Of a stretch of 64,000 bases of DNA, positions 1 to 8,849 are shown piece by piece. Location of the stretch: positions 4,105,501 through 4,169,500 of the forward strand of contig NZ_CP007509.1 in the NCBI RefSeq assembly GCF_000661915.1. The letters are read 5' to 3'. The DNA is from Stutzerimonas decontaminans. Its GTDB lineage: Bacteria; Pseudomonadota; Gammaproteobacteria; Pseudomonadales; Pseudomonadaceae. The position numbers were made by a program, and so were the translations under genes. Every line of letters begins with the position of its first letter. Position 1 is the stretch's first letter. Below the pieces are notes generated by a model. That model ran no database searches, had not been told where the DNA came from, and saw nothing but the letters and a program-made list of their open reading frames with translations.

Positions 1-2
1 TC

Positions 3-434
3 ATCAGCGATGCTCGGGCGCTGTCAGGCAGTCGCGGCCACCTGATCAGCCTCGATGCCGATCCGGCGCTGCAGCTCAAGGGCAGCGAGACGGAGTTACG
101 CAGCGCCTTCTCCAACCTGGTGTTCAACGCGGTGAAGTACACCCCCGACGGTGGCAGCGTGCATGTGCGTTGGTGGGGCGACGAGGTCGGCGCCCACCTG
201 AGCGTCGAGGACAGCGGCATCGGCATCGAACAAAAGCATCTGCCACGGCTGACCGAGCGTTTCTACCGGGTCGACTCCAGCCGCGCTAGCAGCACCGGCG
301 GCACGGGACTCGGCCTGGCGATCGTCAAGCACGTGCTGCTACGCCATCAGGGCCGCCTGGACATCAGCAGCACCCCCGGCCAGGGCAGCCGCTTCTCCTG
401 CCATTTCCAGAACAGCCAGATATCCGGCCGCTGA
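3..434 (+). CDS. phoR: Phosphate regulon sensor histidine kinase PhoR, C-terminal part
   Basis: The gene enters from outside the window, so only the last 143 residues are visible. They form the ATP-binding half of a HATPase_c kinase domain: the N box reads AFSNLVFNAVKYTP, followed by G1 (EDSGIGIE), an F box (RFYRVD) and a G2 region (GGTGLGLAIVKHV). The wording closely matches Pseudomonas PhoR, the inner-membrane kinase that phosphorylates PhoB under phosphate starvation. In P. aeruginosa phoR is followed by a CorC-like gene, an M23 gene and a response regulator, and the same order continues here. The dimerisation His and the membrane segments lie before base 1. The assignment rests on sequence memory plus this synteny. 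Confidence 0.85.
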   Translation: MSDARALSGSRGHLISLDADPALQLKGSETELRSAFSNLVFNAVKYTPDGGSVHVRWWGDEVGAHLSVEDSGIGIEQKHLPRLTERFYRVDSSRASSTGGTGLGLAIVKHVLLRHQGRLDISSTPGQGSRFSCHFQNSQISGR

Positions 435-532
435 CTCGCACTACCTGTCAGCCGGAAAAATCCCCGGCTGTCGCTTGAAAAGCCGGCGCGCCGCCGCCAT
501 CCTGTCGCGATCATTGGCCACCCGACCCCTTC

Positions 533-1870
533 ATGGACCCTTCCCCCAGTTACGCCGCCTCCTCCTACTTCGCCGATTTCGGCCTGATTCTCTTCGCTCT
601 GTTCCTCGTGCTGCTCAACGGCTTCTTCGTCGCCGCCGAGTTCGCCATGGTCAAGCTGCGCGCCACCAAGGTAGAAGCCATTGCCAGCCGGCATGGCTGG
701 CGCGGCCACATCCTGCGTACCGTGCACAATCAGCTTGATGCCTATCTCTCTGCCTGCCAGCTGGGTATCACCCTGGCATCTCTGGGCCTGGGCTGGGTCG
801 GTGAACCGGCGTTCGCGCACCTGCTCGAACCTCTGCTGGGCGGCATCGGCATCCAGTCGCCGGCACTGGTGCATGGCATCGCCTTCTTCACCGCATTCTT
901 CATCATTTCCTATCTGCACATCGTCATCGGCGAGCTGGCACCGAAATCCTGGGCGATCCGCAAACCGGAGCTGCTGTCGCTGTGGACGGCCGTACCGCTG
1001 TACCTGTTCTACTGGCTGATGTACCCAGCGATCTACCTGCTCAACGCCAGCGCCAACGCCATCCTGCGCATCGCCGGCCAGGGCGAGCCGGGCGCACACC
1101 ACGACCATCACTACAGCCGCGAAGAGCTCAAACTGATCCTGCACTCCAACCGCGCCCGCGATCCCGGCAACCAGCAGATCCAGGTGCTGGCCTCGGCGGT
1201 GGAGATGAGCGAGCTGGAAGTCGTCGACTGGGCCAACTCCCGCGAGGATTTGCTGCAGCTGGAGCACGATGCGCCGCTAGGTGAGATCCTCGAGGTGATT
1301 CGCCGTCACAAGTACAGCCGCTATCCGGTCTACAACAGCAGCAAAGGCGAGTATGTCGGCCTGCTGCACATCAAGGATCTGCTGCTGGCGCTGGCCGGCA
1401 ACGACCGCCTTGCCGAGAACTTCTGCCTGAGCGAGCTGCTGCGCCCACTGGAACGGGTGTCCAAGCACATGCCGCTGGCCAGCCTGCTGGAACAGTTCCG
1501 CCAGGGCGGCGCGCACTTTGTGCTGGTCGAGGAAGGTGACCACAAGGTGATCGGCTTCCTGACCATGGAAGACGTGCTGGAGGTCTTGGTGGGCGACATT
1601 CAGGACGAGCACCGCAAGACCGAACGCGGCGTGCTCGCCTACCAGCCCGGCAAGCTGCTGGTGCGCGGCGACACGCCGCTATTCAAGCTCGAACGCCTTC
1701 TCGGCATCGATCTCGACCACGTCGAGGCGGAAACACTGGCAGGGCTGGTTTACGAAACCCTCAAGCGCGTACCCGACGAAGATGAAGTGCTTCAGGTAGA
1801 AGGCCTGCAGATCGTCATCAAAAAGATGCGCGGGCCGAAAATCGTGCTCGCGAAGGTACTCAAAGCCTGA
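533..1870 (+). CDS. CNNM/CorC-type (HlyC/CorC family) transporter
   Basis: This 445-residue membrane protein has the usual hemolysin/CorC layout. The N-terminal DUF21 (CNNM) domain, about residues 10-200, carries three to four hydrophobic helices and the NGFFVAAEFAMVKLR signature. A pair of CBS domains follows at about 215-340, and a C-terminal CorC_HlyC domain at about 355-440 (LLVRGDTPLFKLERLLG). Members are implicated in magnesium or cobalt efflux and in ion homeostasis, with CBS domains sensing adenine nucleotides; the substrate here is not known. It lies 98 bases after phoR on the same strand and faces the next gene. The start ATG has no strong ribosome binding site, so a slightly different start is possible. 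Confidence 0.85.
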   Translation: MDPSPSYAASSYFADFGLILFALFLVLLNGFFVAAEFAMVKLRATKVEAIASRHGWRGHILRTVHNQLDAYLSACQLGITLASLGLGWVGEPAFAHLLEPLLGGIGIQSPALVHGIAFFTAFFIISYLHIVIGELAPKSWAIRKPELLSLWTAVPLYLFYWLMYPAIYLLNASANAILRIAGQGEPGAHHDHHYSREELKLILHSNRARDPGNQQIQVLASAVEMSELEVVDWANSREDLLQLEHDAPLGEILEVIRRHKYSRYPVYNSSKGEYVGLLHIKDLLLALAGNDRLAENFCLSELLRPLERVSKHMPLASLLEQFRQGGAHFVLVEEGDHKVIGFLTMEDVLEVLVGDIQDEHRKTERGVLAYQPGKLLVRGDTPLFKLERLLGIDLDHVEAETLAGLVYETLKRVPDEDEVLQVEGLQIVIKKMRGPKIVLAKVLKA

Positions 1871-1925
1871 ATCTGACAGCCGCCACACTGGCGCTGCCAG
1901 ACGAGCCTCCACAGCCGCAACGGCC

Positions 1926-2822
1926 TTAATCGCCACCCACGGCGAAGTTAGGCAGGCTGTTGACCGGCTGCGAGAAGTCGAACGGAATCGACTCGATGGC
2001 CAGGCCGACGTTGCGCTGCACCACGAAGTGCAGGTGCGGGCCGGTACTGTTGCCGGTGTTGCCGGAGCGCGCGATGCGGGCGCCGGTTTCCACGCGCTGG
2101 CCTTCGCGCACCGCCACGGAACCCTTCATCAGGTGCAGGTAGACGCCCATGGTGCCGTCGTCATGCAGGATGCGCACGAAGTTGCCAGCCGGGTTGTTGC
2201 CGCGCCCGCTCTGCTCGTTCTCGATCTTGACCACCATGCCACCGCGCGCCGCGACGATGGGCGTGCCTTCAGGCATGGCGATGTCGACCGCGTAGCGACC
2301 CTTGGGGGTGAAGTGGCTGTATTGGCCGTTGGCGCCCTGGGTCAGGCGGAAAGGGCCGCCGCGCCAGGGCAGCGGGTATTTGTAAGGCTTGGGAATCAGC
2401 CGCGGATCGCCTAGCGCATGGCGCAGCTTGGGCGTGTACTTGAGCGGCTTGGAGGCATCACGCGGTGCCAGGGTCGCCAGGCGGATCTGGCTGCGCGGTG
2501 GCAATACCCAGCGGATCGGCTTGGCCGGCGCGCCCACGGCGTTCTCGACATTTTCCAGCTTCAGCTCGATATCCACCGGCGCGAACAGGTCGTTGCGCAC
2601 CAGCAGCGTTTCGCCCGCATCGTGCTTGCGGGTTTCCAGTTTGACCTGGGTATCGAGCTTTTCCACCATGCGATCACTGAAGACGAAGACCTGCGCGCCA
2701 GGCGCGGCCTGGTCGCTATAGGTCACGACCCCATTGGCGTCGGTGTATTTGTAGATGGTCAGGGCCAGCGCTGGCGTGGCCAGCAGTGGCAGCCCGAGCA
2801 ACAAGAGAATGCGCCCCAGCAT
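1926..2822 (-). CDS. M23 family peptidase-like protein with DUF4124 domain
   Basis: This 298-residue exported protein begins with a signal peptide (about residues 1-20, ending LLATPALA). A DUF4124 motif follows (IYKYTDANGVVTYSD), then a linker, then a C-terminal LytM/M23 domain (about 165-290). The M23 family cleaves peptidoglycan cross-links using Zn held by H-x3-D and H-x-H motifs. The second motif is present (GPHLHFVV). In the first (GRYAVDIAMPEG) the position four residues before the Asp, normally His, is Arg. It may therefore be a weak or non-catalytic LytM domain that acts as an amidase activator, as EnvC-type proteins do; that is inference. It converges with the CorC gene. Confidence 0.8.
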   Translation of the reverse strand: MLGRILLLLGLPLLATPALALTIYKYTDANGVVTYSDQAAPGAQVFVFSDRMVEKLDTQVKLETRKHDAGETLLVRNDLFAPVDIELKLENVENAVGAPAKPIRWVLPPRSQIRLATLAPRDASKPLKYTPKLRHALGDPRLIPKPYKYPLPWRGGPFRLTQGANGQYSHFTPKGRYAVDIAMPEGTPIVAARGGMVVKIENEQSGRGNNPAGNFVRILHDDGTMGVYLHLMKGSVAVREGQRVETGARIARSGNTGNSTGPHLHFVVQRNVGLAIESIPFDFSQPVNSLPNFAVGGD

Positions 2823-2965
2823 AACGGCAGTTTCTAATGGTTATAGTGTTGGAGCGGGAAGACTAGCAGTGGCGGCCAGCCTACGCGAGCCACCGACCGT
2901 CGGGGTGTGATGCTCGTCAGTTTGTACGTGACGGCAGGCGCCGAACGGTCGCCTGCCCGGATTGC

Positions 2966-3883
2966 TCAGGCCCCCGGAACGAAGTGACGCTGCGCTGTGC
3001 CGCGGGCGATCAGGCGTGACAGGTAGTCCATCTTCTGCGGGTCGCGGTCGACGAAGCGGAACGACAGCTGCAGCCACTCGCTGTCGGGTTTGGGCTCGAA
3101 CGCCGCAACGGCGTGCAAATAGCCGTTGAGGCGCGCGACCTCACCGCCCTCGCCCTGCTCAAGATCGAGCACGGCGCTTTCCAGCACCTGCGGCAGCTGC
3201 TCGCCACGCTTGACCACCAGCAGCGCCTCTTTGAGGCTCAGCGCTTTGATCACGCAGGCAACACTGCCATTGGCCAGGCGCAGTTGGCCCTGTCCACGAC
3301 CGGACGCAGCACCGGCCGGAGCGCTGGCAGGTGCTGCCGACGGCTGAATCAGGGGCGAGGCTTTGCTTTCCGCGGCGGTAGCGGCAGGTGCCGCAGGACG
3401 GACAACCTCGGCCTTGCCTCCGGTCAGAGCCGCCAGAGAGTCATTGGCCATGCCGGTGGCCAACGTTCTGGTCGGTGCGCTGGCAGCCAGGGCATCCAGC
3501 TTGCCGGCGCGCCCTAGGGCCTTGCGCACCTTGCTGGTGAGCTGTTCGTTGGAAAAGGGCTTGCCGATAAAGTCTGAAACGCCAGCCTGAATGGCCTGCA
3601 CCACGTTCTCCTTGTCGCCACGGCTGGTGACCATGATGAACGGGGTGATCTTCAGCGCATCCTGGGTGCGACACCAGGTCAGCAGCTCCAGGCCCGACAT
3701 CTCCGGCATTTCCCAATCACAGAGAATCAGGTCGAACCGCTCGCGGCTGAGCATCTGCTGGGCCTTGCGCCCGTTGACCGCATCCTCGATGCGAATGCCC
3801 GGAAAGTGACTACGGAGCGCCTTCTTCACCAGATCCCGGATAAAGGGCGCATCATCCACTACCAGCACACTGACCTTGCTCAT
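2966..3883 (-). CDS. Response regulator with C-terminal PilZ-like region
   Basis: The 305-residue protein starts at the ATG at 3883, which has an AGGAG site seven bases upstream; a longer reading to 3961 lacks this support. Residues 1-125 are a CheY-like receiver with the acidic pocket (DD at 10-11), the phospho-acceptor Asp56 (LILCDWEMPEMSG) and a conserved KPF near residue 107. A low-complexity Ala/Pro linker follows (about 140-200). The last 105 residues resemble a degenerate PilZ fold, but I do not see the full RxxxR and DxSxxG c-di-GMP signature. In P. aeruginosa the orthologous position lies between the M23 gene and phoU; here phoU and pst are not next to it, so the synteny breaks at this point. 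Confidence 0.75.
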   Translation of the reverse strand: MSKVSVLVVDDAPFIRDLVKKALRSHFPGIRIEDAVNGRKAQQMLSRERFDLILCDWEMPEMSGLELLTWCRTQDALKITPFIMVTSRGDKENVVQAIQAGVSDFIGKPFSNEQLTSKVRKALGRAGKLDALAASAPTRTLATGMANDSLAALTGGKAEVVRPAAPAATAAESKASPLIQPSAAPASAPAGAASGRGQGQLRLANGSVACVIKALSLKEALLVVKRGEQLPQVLESAVLDLEQGEGGEVARLNGYLHAVAAFEPKPDSEWLQLSFRFVDRDPQKMDYLSRLIARGTAQRHFVPGA

Positions 3884-4062
3884 CCTTAACTCCTGCTCGA
3901 ATGTCGGCAAGCATAGCGGCAGGACCGGCCCGACAAAAGCACGACGACCCATCGCCAGCAAAGTTGTTGCCTCCGATCAACCCAGCGACGCGGGCCATGG
4001 ACGGGACATGACTCTGCCGCCACGGCATACTTGCGGCTTTCGCCAGCCTCGCGAGGCCGCCC

Positions 4063-4875
4063 ATGCTTCAGCAAAATCGGGTTCAGCACATTCTCGTCGC
4101 CCACGATCTCAGCCCGGACGCCGACCTCGCGCTGCAGCGTGCAGCCGGCCTGGCGCGCCAGACTGGCGCCCGTATCAGCCTGCTGCATGTACTCGACGAT
4201 CGCGACGCGGCGAGCGACGAACAGCACGCACGCGCACTTCTGCAACAGCGCCTGCAGGAGAACGAGCTGGGTCAGCTCGAGCCCTGGATTCGTCGCGGCC
4301 AGCCGGTGGAGGAAATCCGCACGCAAGCCGAAGGCCTGGAGGTCGACCTGCTGGTACTGGGCCGTCACCACAAGGGGGCGAGCCAGGGATTCGCCGGCAC
4401 CACGCTGGAGCGCATCATGCTTGAAAGCCCGGCACCGCTGCTGCTGGCTATCGCACCCGCGGAAGCTCCGTATCAACGCGCCATGGCTGCACTGGACTTC
4501 TCCCGCTGCGCCACCCGCGCCATGCAGTGCGCCTGGGAGTTGCTGGGCGACGGTGCCGAGCTGCATGCCCTGCATATCGACGAGATGGCCGAAGTACACG
4601 GCCCCGATTACGAAGGCCTGTCGCTGCAGCAGGAGCTGTTCGACCAGTTGATCGAAGACATCCAGCCGCAGCTGCCGGATACGGGCGCACTGCTGAGCTA
4701 CAGCCTGCACCAGGGCGAGCGCAACAATTGCATGGACGCGGCATTGCGCGACCTGCAACCGCAGCTGCTGGCCCTTGGCAGTCACAGCCGCGGTGAACTG
4801 AGCAGCGCATTGCTCGGCAGCCTGGCGCGGCAGTTTATCGACAACCCGCCCTGCGACATCCTTATCGCGCGCTGA
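4063..4875 (+). CDS. Universal stress protein, tandem UspA domains
   Basis: The 270-residue cytoplasmic protein contains two UspA folds in tandem, about residues 1-140 and 145-270. Each begins with a beta strand of the type ILVAHDLSPDADLALQRA and ends with a nucleotide-loop motif: LLVLGRHHKGASQGFAGTT in the first, LLALGSHSRGELSSALLGS in the second. The GxHxxG-x(9)-G[S/T] pattern suggests ATP binding. Such proteins are induced by stress or stationary phase and have no single defined reaction. A GAGG site lies six bases before the start. It stands alone between a divergent regulator and a long leader. Confidence 0.8.
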   Translation: MLQQNRVQHILVAHDLSPDADLALQRAAGLARQTGARISLLHVLDDRDAASDEQHARALLQQRLQENELGQLEPWIRRGQPVEEIRTQAEGLEVDLLVLGRHHKGASQGFAGTTLERIMLESPAPLLLAIAPAEAPYQRAMAALDFSRCATRAMQCAWELLGDGAELHALHIDEMAEVHGPDYEGLSLQQELFDQLIEDIQPQLPDTGALLSYSLHQGERNNCMDAALRDLQPQLLALGSHSRGELSSALLGSLARQFIDNPPCDILIAR

Positions 4876-4886
4876 GGCGCGCCTTT
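4867..4886 (+). terminator. Possible terminator of the usp gene
   Basis: A perfect six-pair stem GCGCGC/GCGCGC with a TGAG loop overlaps the stop codon of the usp gene and is followed by CTTT. The T run is short, so termination is uncertain. Confidence 0.35.
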
Positions 4887-5256
4887 GCCCGCCTGCGCTC
4901 GATGGCGCAGGCACTGCATAGCTGATCGACACACCACCGCCAGGTTGCGTCCCTGCAAACCCCTGCTACGTTTAGAGCCAGAACAACAATAAGAAGAAGA
5001 TGCCCATGTGCCTCGCTTCGACTCGTTTCTGGTCCCGCTTTCCAGCTCTCATCTTTCCGAATTTCCACGACGACGTGGTGCCCCGCGCACGCTTGCGTTC
5101 GCCGTGCACGCGTCAAAGCCAGGCCACTGCACCCAAGCCGGTGATCCACGGCATTGCGCGCCTGACCGCTTGCCCAGCTTTCCCCTAACCCGCCCATACG
5201 GACCGCTTCGCATGGGGCGAGCCCGTATGCCGAGCAAACCGTGCAAGGAGATACGC
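4876..5256 (+). other. 381-base gap before the ABC importer operon
   Basis: I see no convincing gene here. The stretch AACAATAAGAAGAAG followed by ATG at 5000 looks like a translation start, but it opens only a 62-codon Arg/Pro-rich frame (5000-5188) that resembles no family I know. An ATG at 5008 is in frame with the downstream binding protein, but would add about 83 residues ahead of a clear signal peptide, so I do not use it. The gap presumably carries the operon promoter and leader. Confidence 0.5.
5195..5229 (+). promoter_or_regulatory. Inverted repeat in the importer operon leader
   Basis: CATACGG (5195-5201) and CCGTATG (5223-5229) form a seven-base inverted repeat with a 21-base spacer, ending 27 bases before the start codon of the binding-protein gene. 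It could be an operator or a leader hairpin. There is no T run, so it is not a simple terminator. Confidence 0.3.
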
Positions 5257-6462
5257 ATGAAGCTTTCAGCAATCGCAGCGGCAACTCTGACGGCAGTGGT
5301 CGCAGTACCCGCCTCGGCCGAAATTTCCGACGGCAAGGTGAAGATCGGCATTCTCAATGACCAATCCGGTGTGTATGCCGACTTCGGCGGCAAGTGGTCG
5401 TTCGAGGCGGCGAAGATGGCCGCCGAGGACTTCGGCGGCAAGGTGCTGGACGCGCCCATCGAGATCGTTACCGCCGATCACCAGAACAAGCCGGACATCG
5501 CCTCCAACATCTCGCGGCAGTGGTACGACCGCGAGCAGGTTGACGCGATCATGGAGCTGACCACCTCCTCGGTGGCGCTGGCGGTACAGGGCATTTCCAA
5601 GAGCAAGAAGAAGATCAACCTGGTGACCGGCGCCGCCACCACCGAGCTGACCGGCAAGCAGTGTTCGCCCTACGGCTTCCACTGGGCCTACGACACCCAT
5701 GCGCTGGCGGTCGGCACCGGCGGCGCGCTGGTGTCTCAGGGTGGTGACAGCTGGTATTTCCTCACCGCCGACTACGCCTTCGGCTACTCCCTGGAAGAAC
5801 AGACCGGCAAGTTCGTGAAATCCAAGGGCGGCGAGGTCAAGGGCGCGGTGCGCCATCCGCTAGCGAGTACCGATTACTCGTCGTTCCTGCTGCAGGCGCA
5901 ATCCTCCGGTGCCAAGGTCATCGGCCTGGCCAACGCCGGGCTGGACACAGCCAACAGCATCAAGCAAGCCGCCGAATTCGGCATCGTCGCCGGCGGCCAG
6001 CGCCTCGCCGCCCTGCTCTTCACCCTCGCCGAAGTGCACGGCCTGGGCCTCGACGCTGCGCAGGGCCTGACGCTAACCGAAAGTTTCTACTGGGACCGCG
6101 ACGACAAATCCCGCGAGTTCGGCGAACGCTTCTTCAAGCGCACCGGCCGTATGCCGAACATGGTGCATGCCGGCACCTACTCCGGCGTCATGCAGTACCT
6201 CAAGGCGATCGAGAAGGCCGGCACCGACGCCACCGAGCCGGTCGCCAAGGCGATGCACGAGATGCCGGTGGACGACGTCTTCGCGCGCAACGCCAAGGTC
6301 GGCGCCAACGGCCGACTGATCAGCGATGTGTACCTGATGGAAGTGAAGAAGCCCGAGGAGAGCAAACGCGCCTGGGATTACTACAAGGTGCTGGCCACCG
6401 TGCCAGGCGACGAGGCCTACATCAAGCCGGCCGATAGCGGCTGCGAACTGGTCGGGCAGTGA
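5257..6462 (+). CDS. HAAT-type ABC transporter periplasmic binding protein
   Basis: The 401-residue protein has a clean signal peptide (MKLSAIAAATLTAVVAVPASA) and then a Peripla_BP_6 (LivJ-like) fold that starts VKIGILNDQSGVYADFGG and continues through KINLVTGAATTELTG and the FYWDRDDKSREFGERFF region. The AAGGAG site at 5245-5250 fixes the start. It is the first gene of a five-gene operon with two ATPases and two permeases, so it delivers a ligand to that importer. The family takes up branched-chain amino acids, amides, urea or aromatic acids; the sequence alone does not settle the ligand. Its stop overlaps the GTG start of the next gene. Confidence 0.85.
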   Translation: MKLSAIAAATLTAVVAVPASAEISDGKVKIGILNDQSGVYADFGGKWSFEAAKMAAEDFGGKVLDAPIEIVTADHQNKPDIASNISRQWYDREQVDAIMELTTSSVALAVQGISKSKKKINLVTGAATTELTGKQCSPYGFHWAYDTHALAVGTGGALVSQGGDSWYFLTADYAFGYSLEEQTGKFVKSKGGEVKGAVRHPLASTDYSSFLLQAQSSGAKVIGLANAGLDTANSIKQAAEFGIVAGGQRLAALLFTLAEVHGLGLDAAQGLTLTESFYWDRDDKSREFGERFFKRTGRMPNMVHAGTYSGVMQYLKAIEKAGTDATEPVAKAMHEMPVDDVFARNAKVGANGRLISDVYLMEVKKPEESKRAWDYYKVLATVPGDEAYIKPADSGCELVGQ

Positions 6463-7265
6463 GCATGGCGGCAGTTCAGAAGGCCACCAGCCACGGGCTG
6501 ACTGCGGAGGCGGACGCGCCGGTCATGCTCTCTGCCCGCGGCCTGCGCAAGGAGTTCGGCGGCTTCGTGGCGGTCAACAATGTCGACCTGGACGTGCACC
6601 ACGCACAGGTGCACGCCCTGATCGGACCCAATGGCGCCGGCAAGACTACGGTGTTCAACCTGCTGACCAAGTTTCTGCAACCCACCAGTGGGACCATCCG
6701 CCTGCTCGACCATGACATCACCCGCACCGACCCGGCCAAGGTGGCGCGCATGGGGTTGGTGCGCTCGTTCCAGATCTCCGCAGTGTTCCCGCACCTTTCC
6801 GTGCTGGACAACGTGCGCGTCGCCCTGCAGCGGCCGGGCGGGCTGGCCACGCAATTCTGGCTGCCGATGCGCTCGCTCAACCGCCTCAACGAGCGCGCCC
6901 TGCAGCTGATCGAGTCCGTCGGCTTGGCCGACAAGCGCAACGAGCTGGCGGCCGATCTCTCCTACGGGCGCAAGCGCGTGCTGGAAATCGCCACCACCCT
7001 GGCCTTGGAGCCCAAGGTGCTGCTGCTCGACGAGCCCATGGCCGGCATGGGCCATGAAGACGTGCACGTGGTGGCCGAGATCATCCGCGAAGTGGCTACC
7101 CAGCGTGCGGTGCTGATGGTCGAGCACAACCTCAAGGTGGTCGCCGACCTTTGCCATCAGGTCACGGTGCTGCAGCGGGGCGAAATTCTTACCTCCGGCG
7201 ACTACCGTACGGTCAGCCAGGACGAGCGCGTACGCGTGGCCTACATGGGGACCGACGATGACTGA
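6459..7265 (+). CDS. HAAT-family ABC transporter ATP-binding protein, LivG type
   Basis: The 268-residue ATPase has Walker A (GPNGAGKTT, about residues 55-63), a LivG-type signature (LSYGRKRVLEI, in place of canonical LSGGQ), Walker B (VLLLDEPMAGMG) and an H loop (VEHNLKVV). This signature variant is typical of LivG/BraF/UrtD ATPases. Translation may begin at the GTG at 6459, which overlaps the previous stop by four bases, or at the ATG two codons later. It pairs with the LivF-like ATPase to power import through the inner-membrane permeases encoded downstream. Confidence 0.87.
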   Translation: MSMAAVQKATSHGLTAEADAPVMLSARGLRKEFGGFVAVNNVDLDVHHAQVHALIGPNGAGKTTVFNLLTKFLQPTSGTIRLLDHDITRTDPAKVARMGLVRSFQISAVFPHLSVLDNVRVALQRPGGLATQFWLPMRSLNRLNERALQLIESVGLADKRNELAADLSYGRKRVLEIATTLALEPKVLLLDEPMAGMGHEDVHVVAEIIREVATQRAVLMVEHNLKVVADLCHQVTVLQRGEILTSGDYRTVSQDERVRVAYMGTDDD

Positions 7266-7962
7266 ACCACTGCTCAGCGTGCGCGACCTCAACGCCTGGT
7301 ACGGTGAAAGCCATGCCCTGCACGGCATCGACCTCGACGTACACCAGGGCGAGACAGTGACCCTGCTCGGCCGCAACGGGGTGGGCAAGACCACCGCGCT
7401 GCGCGCCATCGTAGGCATCATCCGCAAGCGCAGCGGGACGATCCGCTTCGACGGCAAAGACATGCTGCGCGTACCGCTGCACCGCACCGCCCGCCACGGC
7501 ATCGGCTACGTGCCGGAAGAACGCGGCATCTTTTCCACGCTGACGGTGGAAGAGAACCTCACCCTGCCGCCGGTGATCGCCAAGGGCGGCATGACCCTGG
7601 CGGAGATCTACCAGCTGTTCCCCAACCTCGAGGAACGCCGCAGGAGCCCCGGCACCAAGCTCTCCGGTGGCGAGCAGCAGATGCTGGCCATGGCGCGCAT
7701 CCTGCGCACCGGCGCCAAACTGCTGCTGCTCGACGAACCCACCGAAGGCCTGGCACCGGTGATCATCCAGCGCATCGGCGAGGTGCTGCAGACGCTCAAG
7801 CAACGCGGCATGACCATCCTGCTGGTGGAGCAGAACTTCCGCTTCGCCAGCAAGGTGGCCGACCGCTTCTACGTGGTGGACCACGGCCAGGTCATCGACC
7901 ACTTCGCCGTCGACGAACTGCCTGATCGCATGAGCATGCTCAACGAAGCCCTGGGGGTCTGA
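7258..7962 (+). CDS. HAAT-family ABC transporter ATP-binding protein, LivF type
   Basis: The 234-residue ATPase has Walker A (GRNGVGKTT), a canonical signature (LSGGEQQML), Walker B (LLLLDEPTEGLAP) and an H loop (LLVEQNFRFA). The order LivG then LivF ahead of the permeases differs from E. coli livKHMGF but is common in Pseudomonas and other proteobacteria. It overlaps its upstream neighbour by eight bases and shares a TGATG-type junction with the next gene, so the operon is translationally coupled. Confidence 0.87.
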   Translation: MTEPLLSVRDLNAWYGESHALHGIDLDVHQGETVTLLGRNGVGKTTALRAIVGIIRKRSGTIRFDGKDMLRVPLHRTARHGIGYVPEERGIFSTLTVEENLTLPPVIAKGGMTLAEIYQLFPNLEERRRSPGTKLSGGEQQMLAMARILRTGAKLLLLDEPTEGLAPVIIQRIGEVLQTLKQRGMTILLVEQNFRFASKVADRFYVVDHGQVIDHFAVDELPDRMSMLNEALGV

Positions 7963-8849
7963 TGACGACGATTTTCGATGTGCCGATCCAGGCGTTTCTC
8001 GGGCAATTGCTGATCGGCCTGATCAACGGCTCGTTCTACGCCATGCTCAGCCTGGGCCTGGCGATCATCTTCGGCATGCTGAAGATCATCAACTTCGCGC
8101 ACGGCGCGCAGTACATGATCGGCGCCTTCGCCGGCTACCTGTTGCTGGCCACCCTGGGCATCGGCTACTGGCCGGCGCTGATCCTCGCGCCGATCATCGT
8201 CGGCCTGTGCAGCGCGGTGATCGAGCGCCTGGCGCTGTCGCGGCTGTACAACCTCGACCACCTCTACAGCCTGCTCTTCACTTTCGGCCTGGCGCTCGCC
8301 CTGGAGGGCGCCTTCCGCTACTTCTACGGCTCCTCCGGGCAACCCTATGCGGTGCCCAAGGAGCTGGCCGGCGGCTACAACCTGGGCTTCATGTTCCTGC
8401 CCAAGTACCGCGCCTGGGTGGTGCTGGCGTCGCTGGTGATCTGCATCGCCAGCTGGCTGCTGATCGAGAAGACCAAGCTCGGCGCCTACCTGCGGGCCGC
8501 CACCGAGAACCCGACGCTGGTGCGCACCTTCGGCATCAACGTGCCGCTGCTGCTGACCTTCACCTACGGCATGGGCGCGGCACTGGCCGGGCTGGCCGGC
8601 ATGCTCGCCGCGCCGATCTACCAGGTCAGTCCGCTGATGGGCTCGAACCTGATCATCGTGGTGTTCGCCGTTGTCGTGGTCGGCGGCATGGGCTCGATTC
8701 TCGGCGCCATCATCACCGGCTACATGCTCGGCATTCTCGAGGGGCTGACCAAGGTGTTCTATCCGGAGGCTTCCAACATCGTGATCTTCGTGATCATGGC
8801 GATCGTGCTGCTGGTGCGTCCCGCCGGTCTGATGGGGAGGGACGCCTGA
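7962..8849 (+). CDS. HAAT-family ABC transporter permease, LivH type
   Basis: The 295-residue inner-membrane protein has about eight hydrophobic helices and typical LivH features: an N-terminal GLINGSFYAMLSLGLAIIFGMLKIINFAHG segment and the conserved region NPTLVRTFGINVPLLLTFTYGMGAALAGLAG. Its start overlaps the previous stop by one base, and its stop overlaps the livM-type start by one base. It forms the translocation channel with the LivM-like protein. Confidence 0.87.
   Translation: MTTIFDVPIQAFLGQLLIGLINGSFYAMLSLGLAIIFGMLKIINFAHGAQYMIGAFAGYLLLATLGIGYWPALILAPIIVGLCSAVIERLALSRLYNLDHLYSLLFTFGLALALEGAFRYFYGSSGQPYAVPKELAGGYNLGFMFLPKYRAWVVLASLVICIASWLLIEKTKLGAYLRAATENPTLVRTFGINVPLLLTFTYGMGAALAGLAGMLAAPIYQVSPLMGSNLIIVVFAVVVVGGMGSILGAIITGYMLGILEGLTKVFYPEASNIVIFVIMAIVLLVRPAGLMGRDA

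Noticed and set aside
347..1267. Long minus-strand open frame across the CorC gene
   Set aside because: It is antisense to a clear DUF21-CBS protein and its translation is His/Gln/Val-rich low-quality sequence, a typical high-GC shadow.
8207..8848. Upstream extension of the LivM-type permease
   Set aside because: The added sequence is Arg/Gly-rich and overlaps livH in another frame; the ATG at 8849 in a stop-start junction fits the family.
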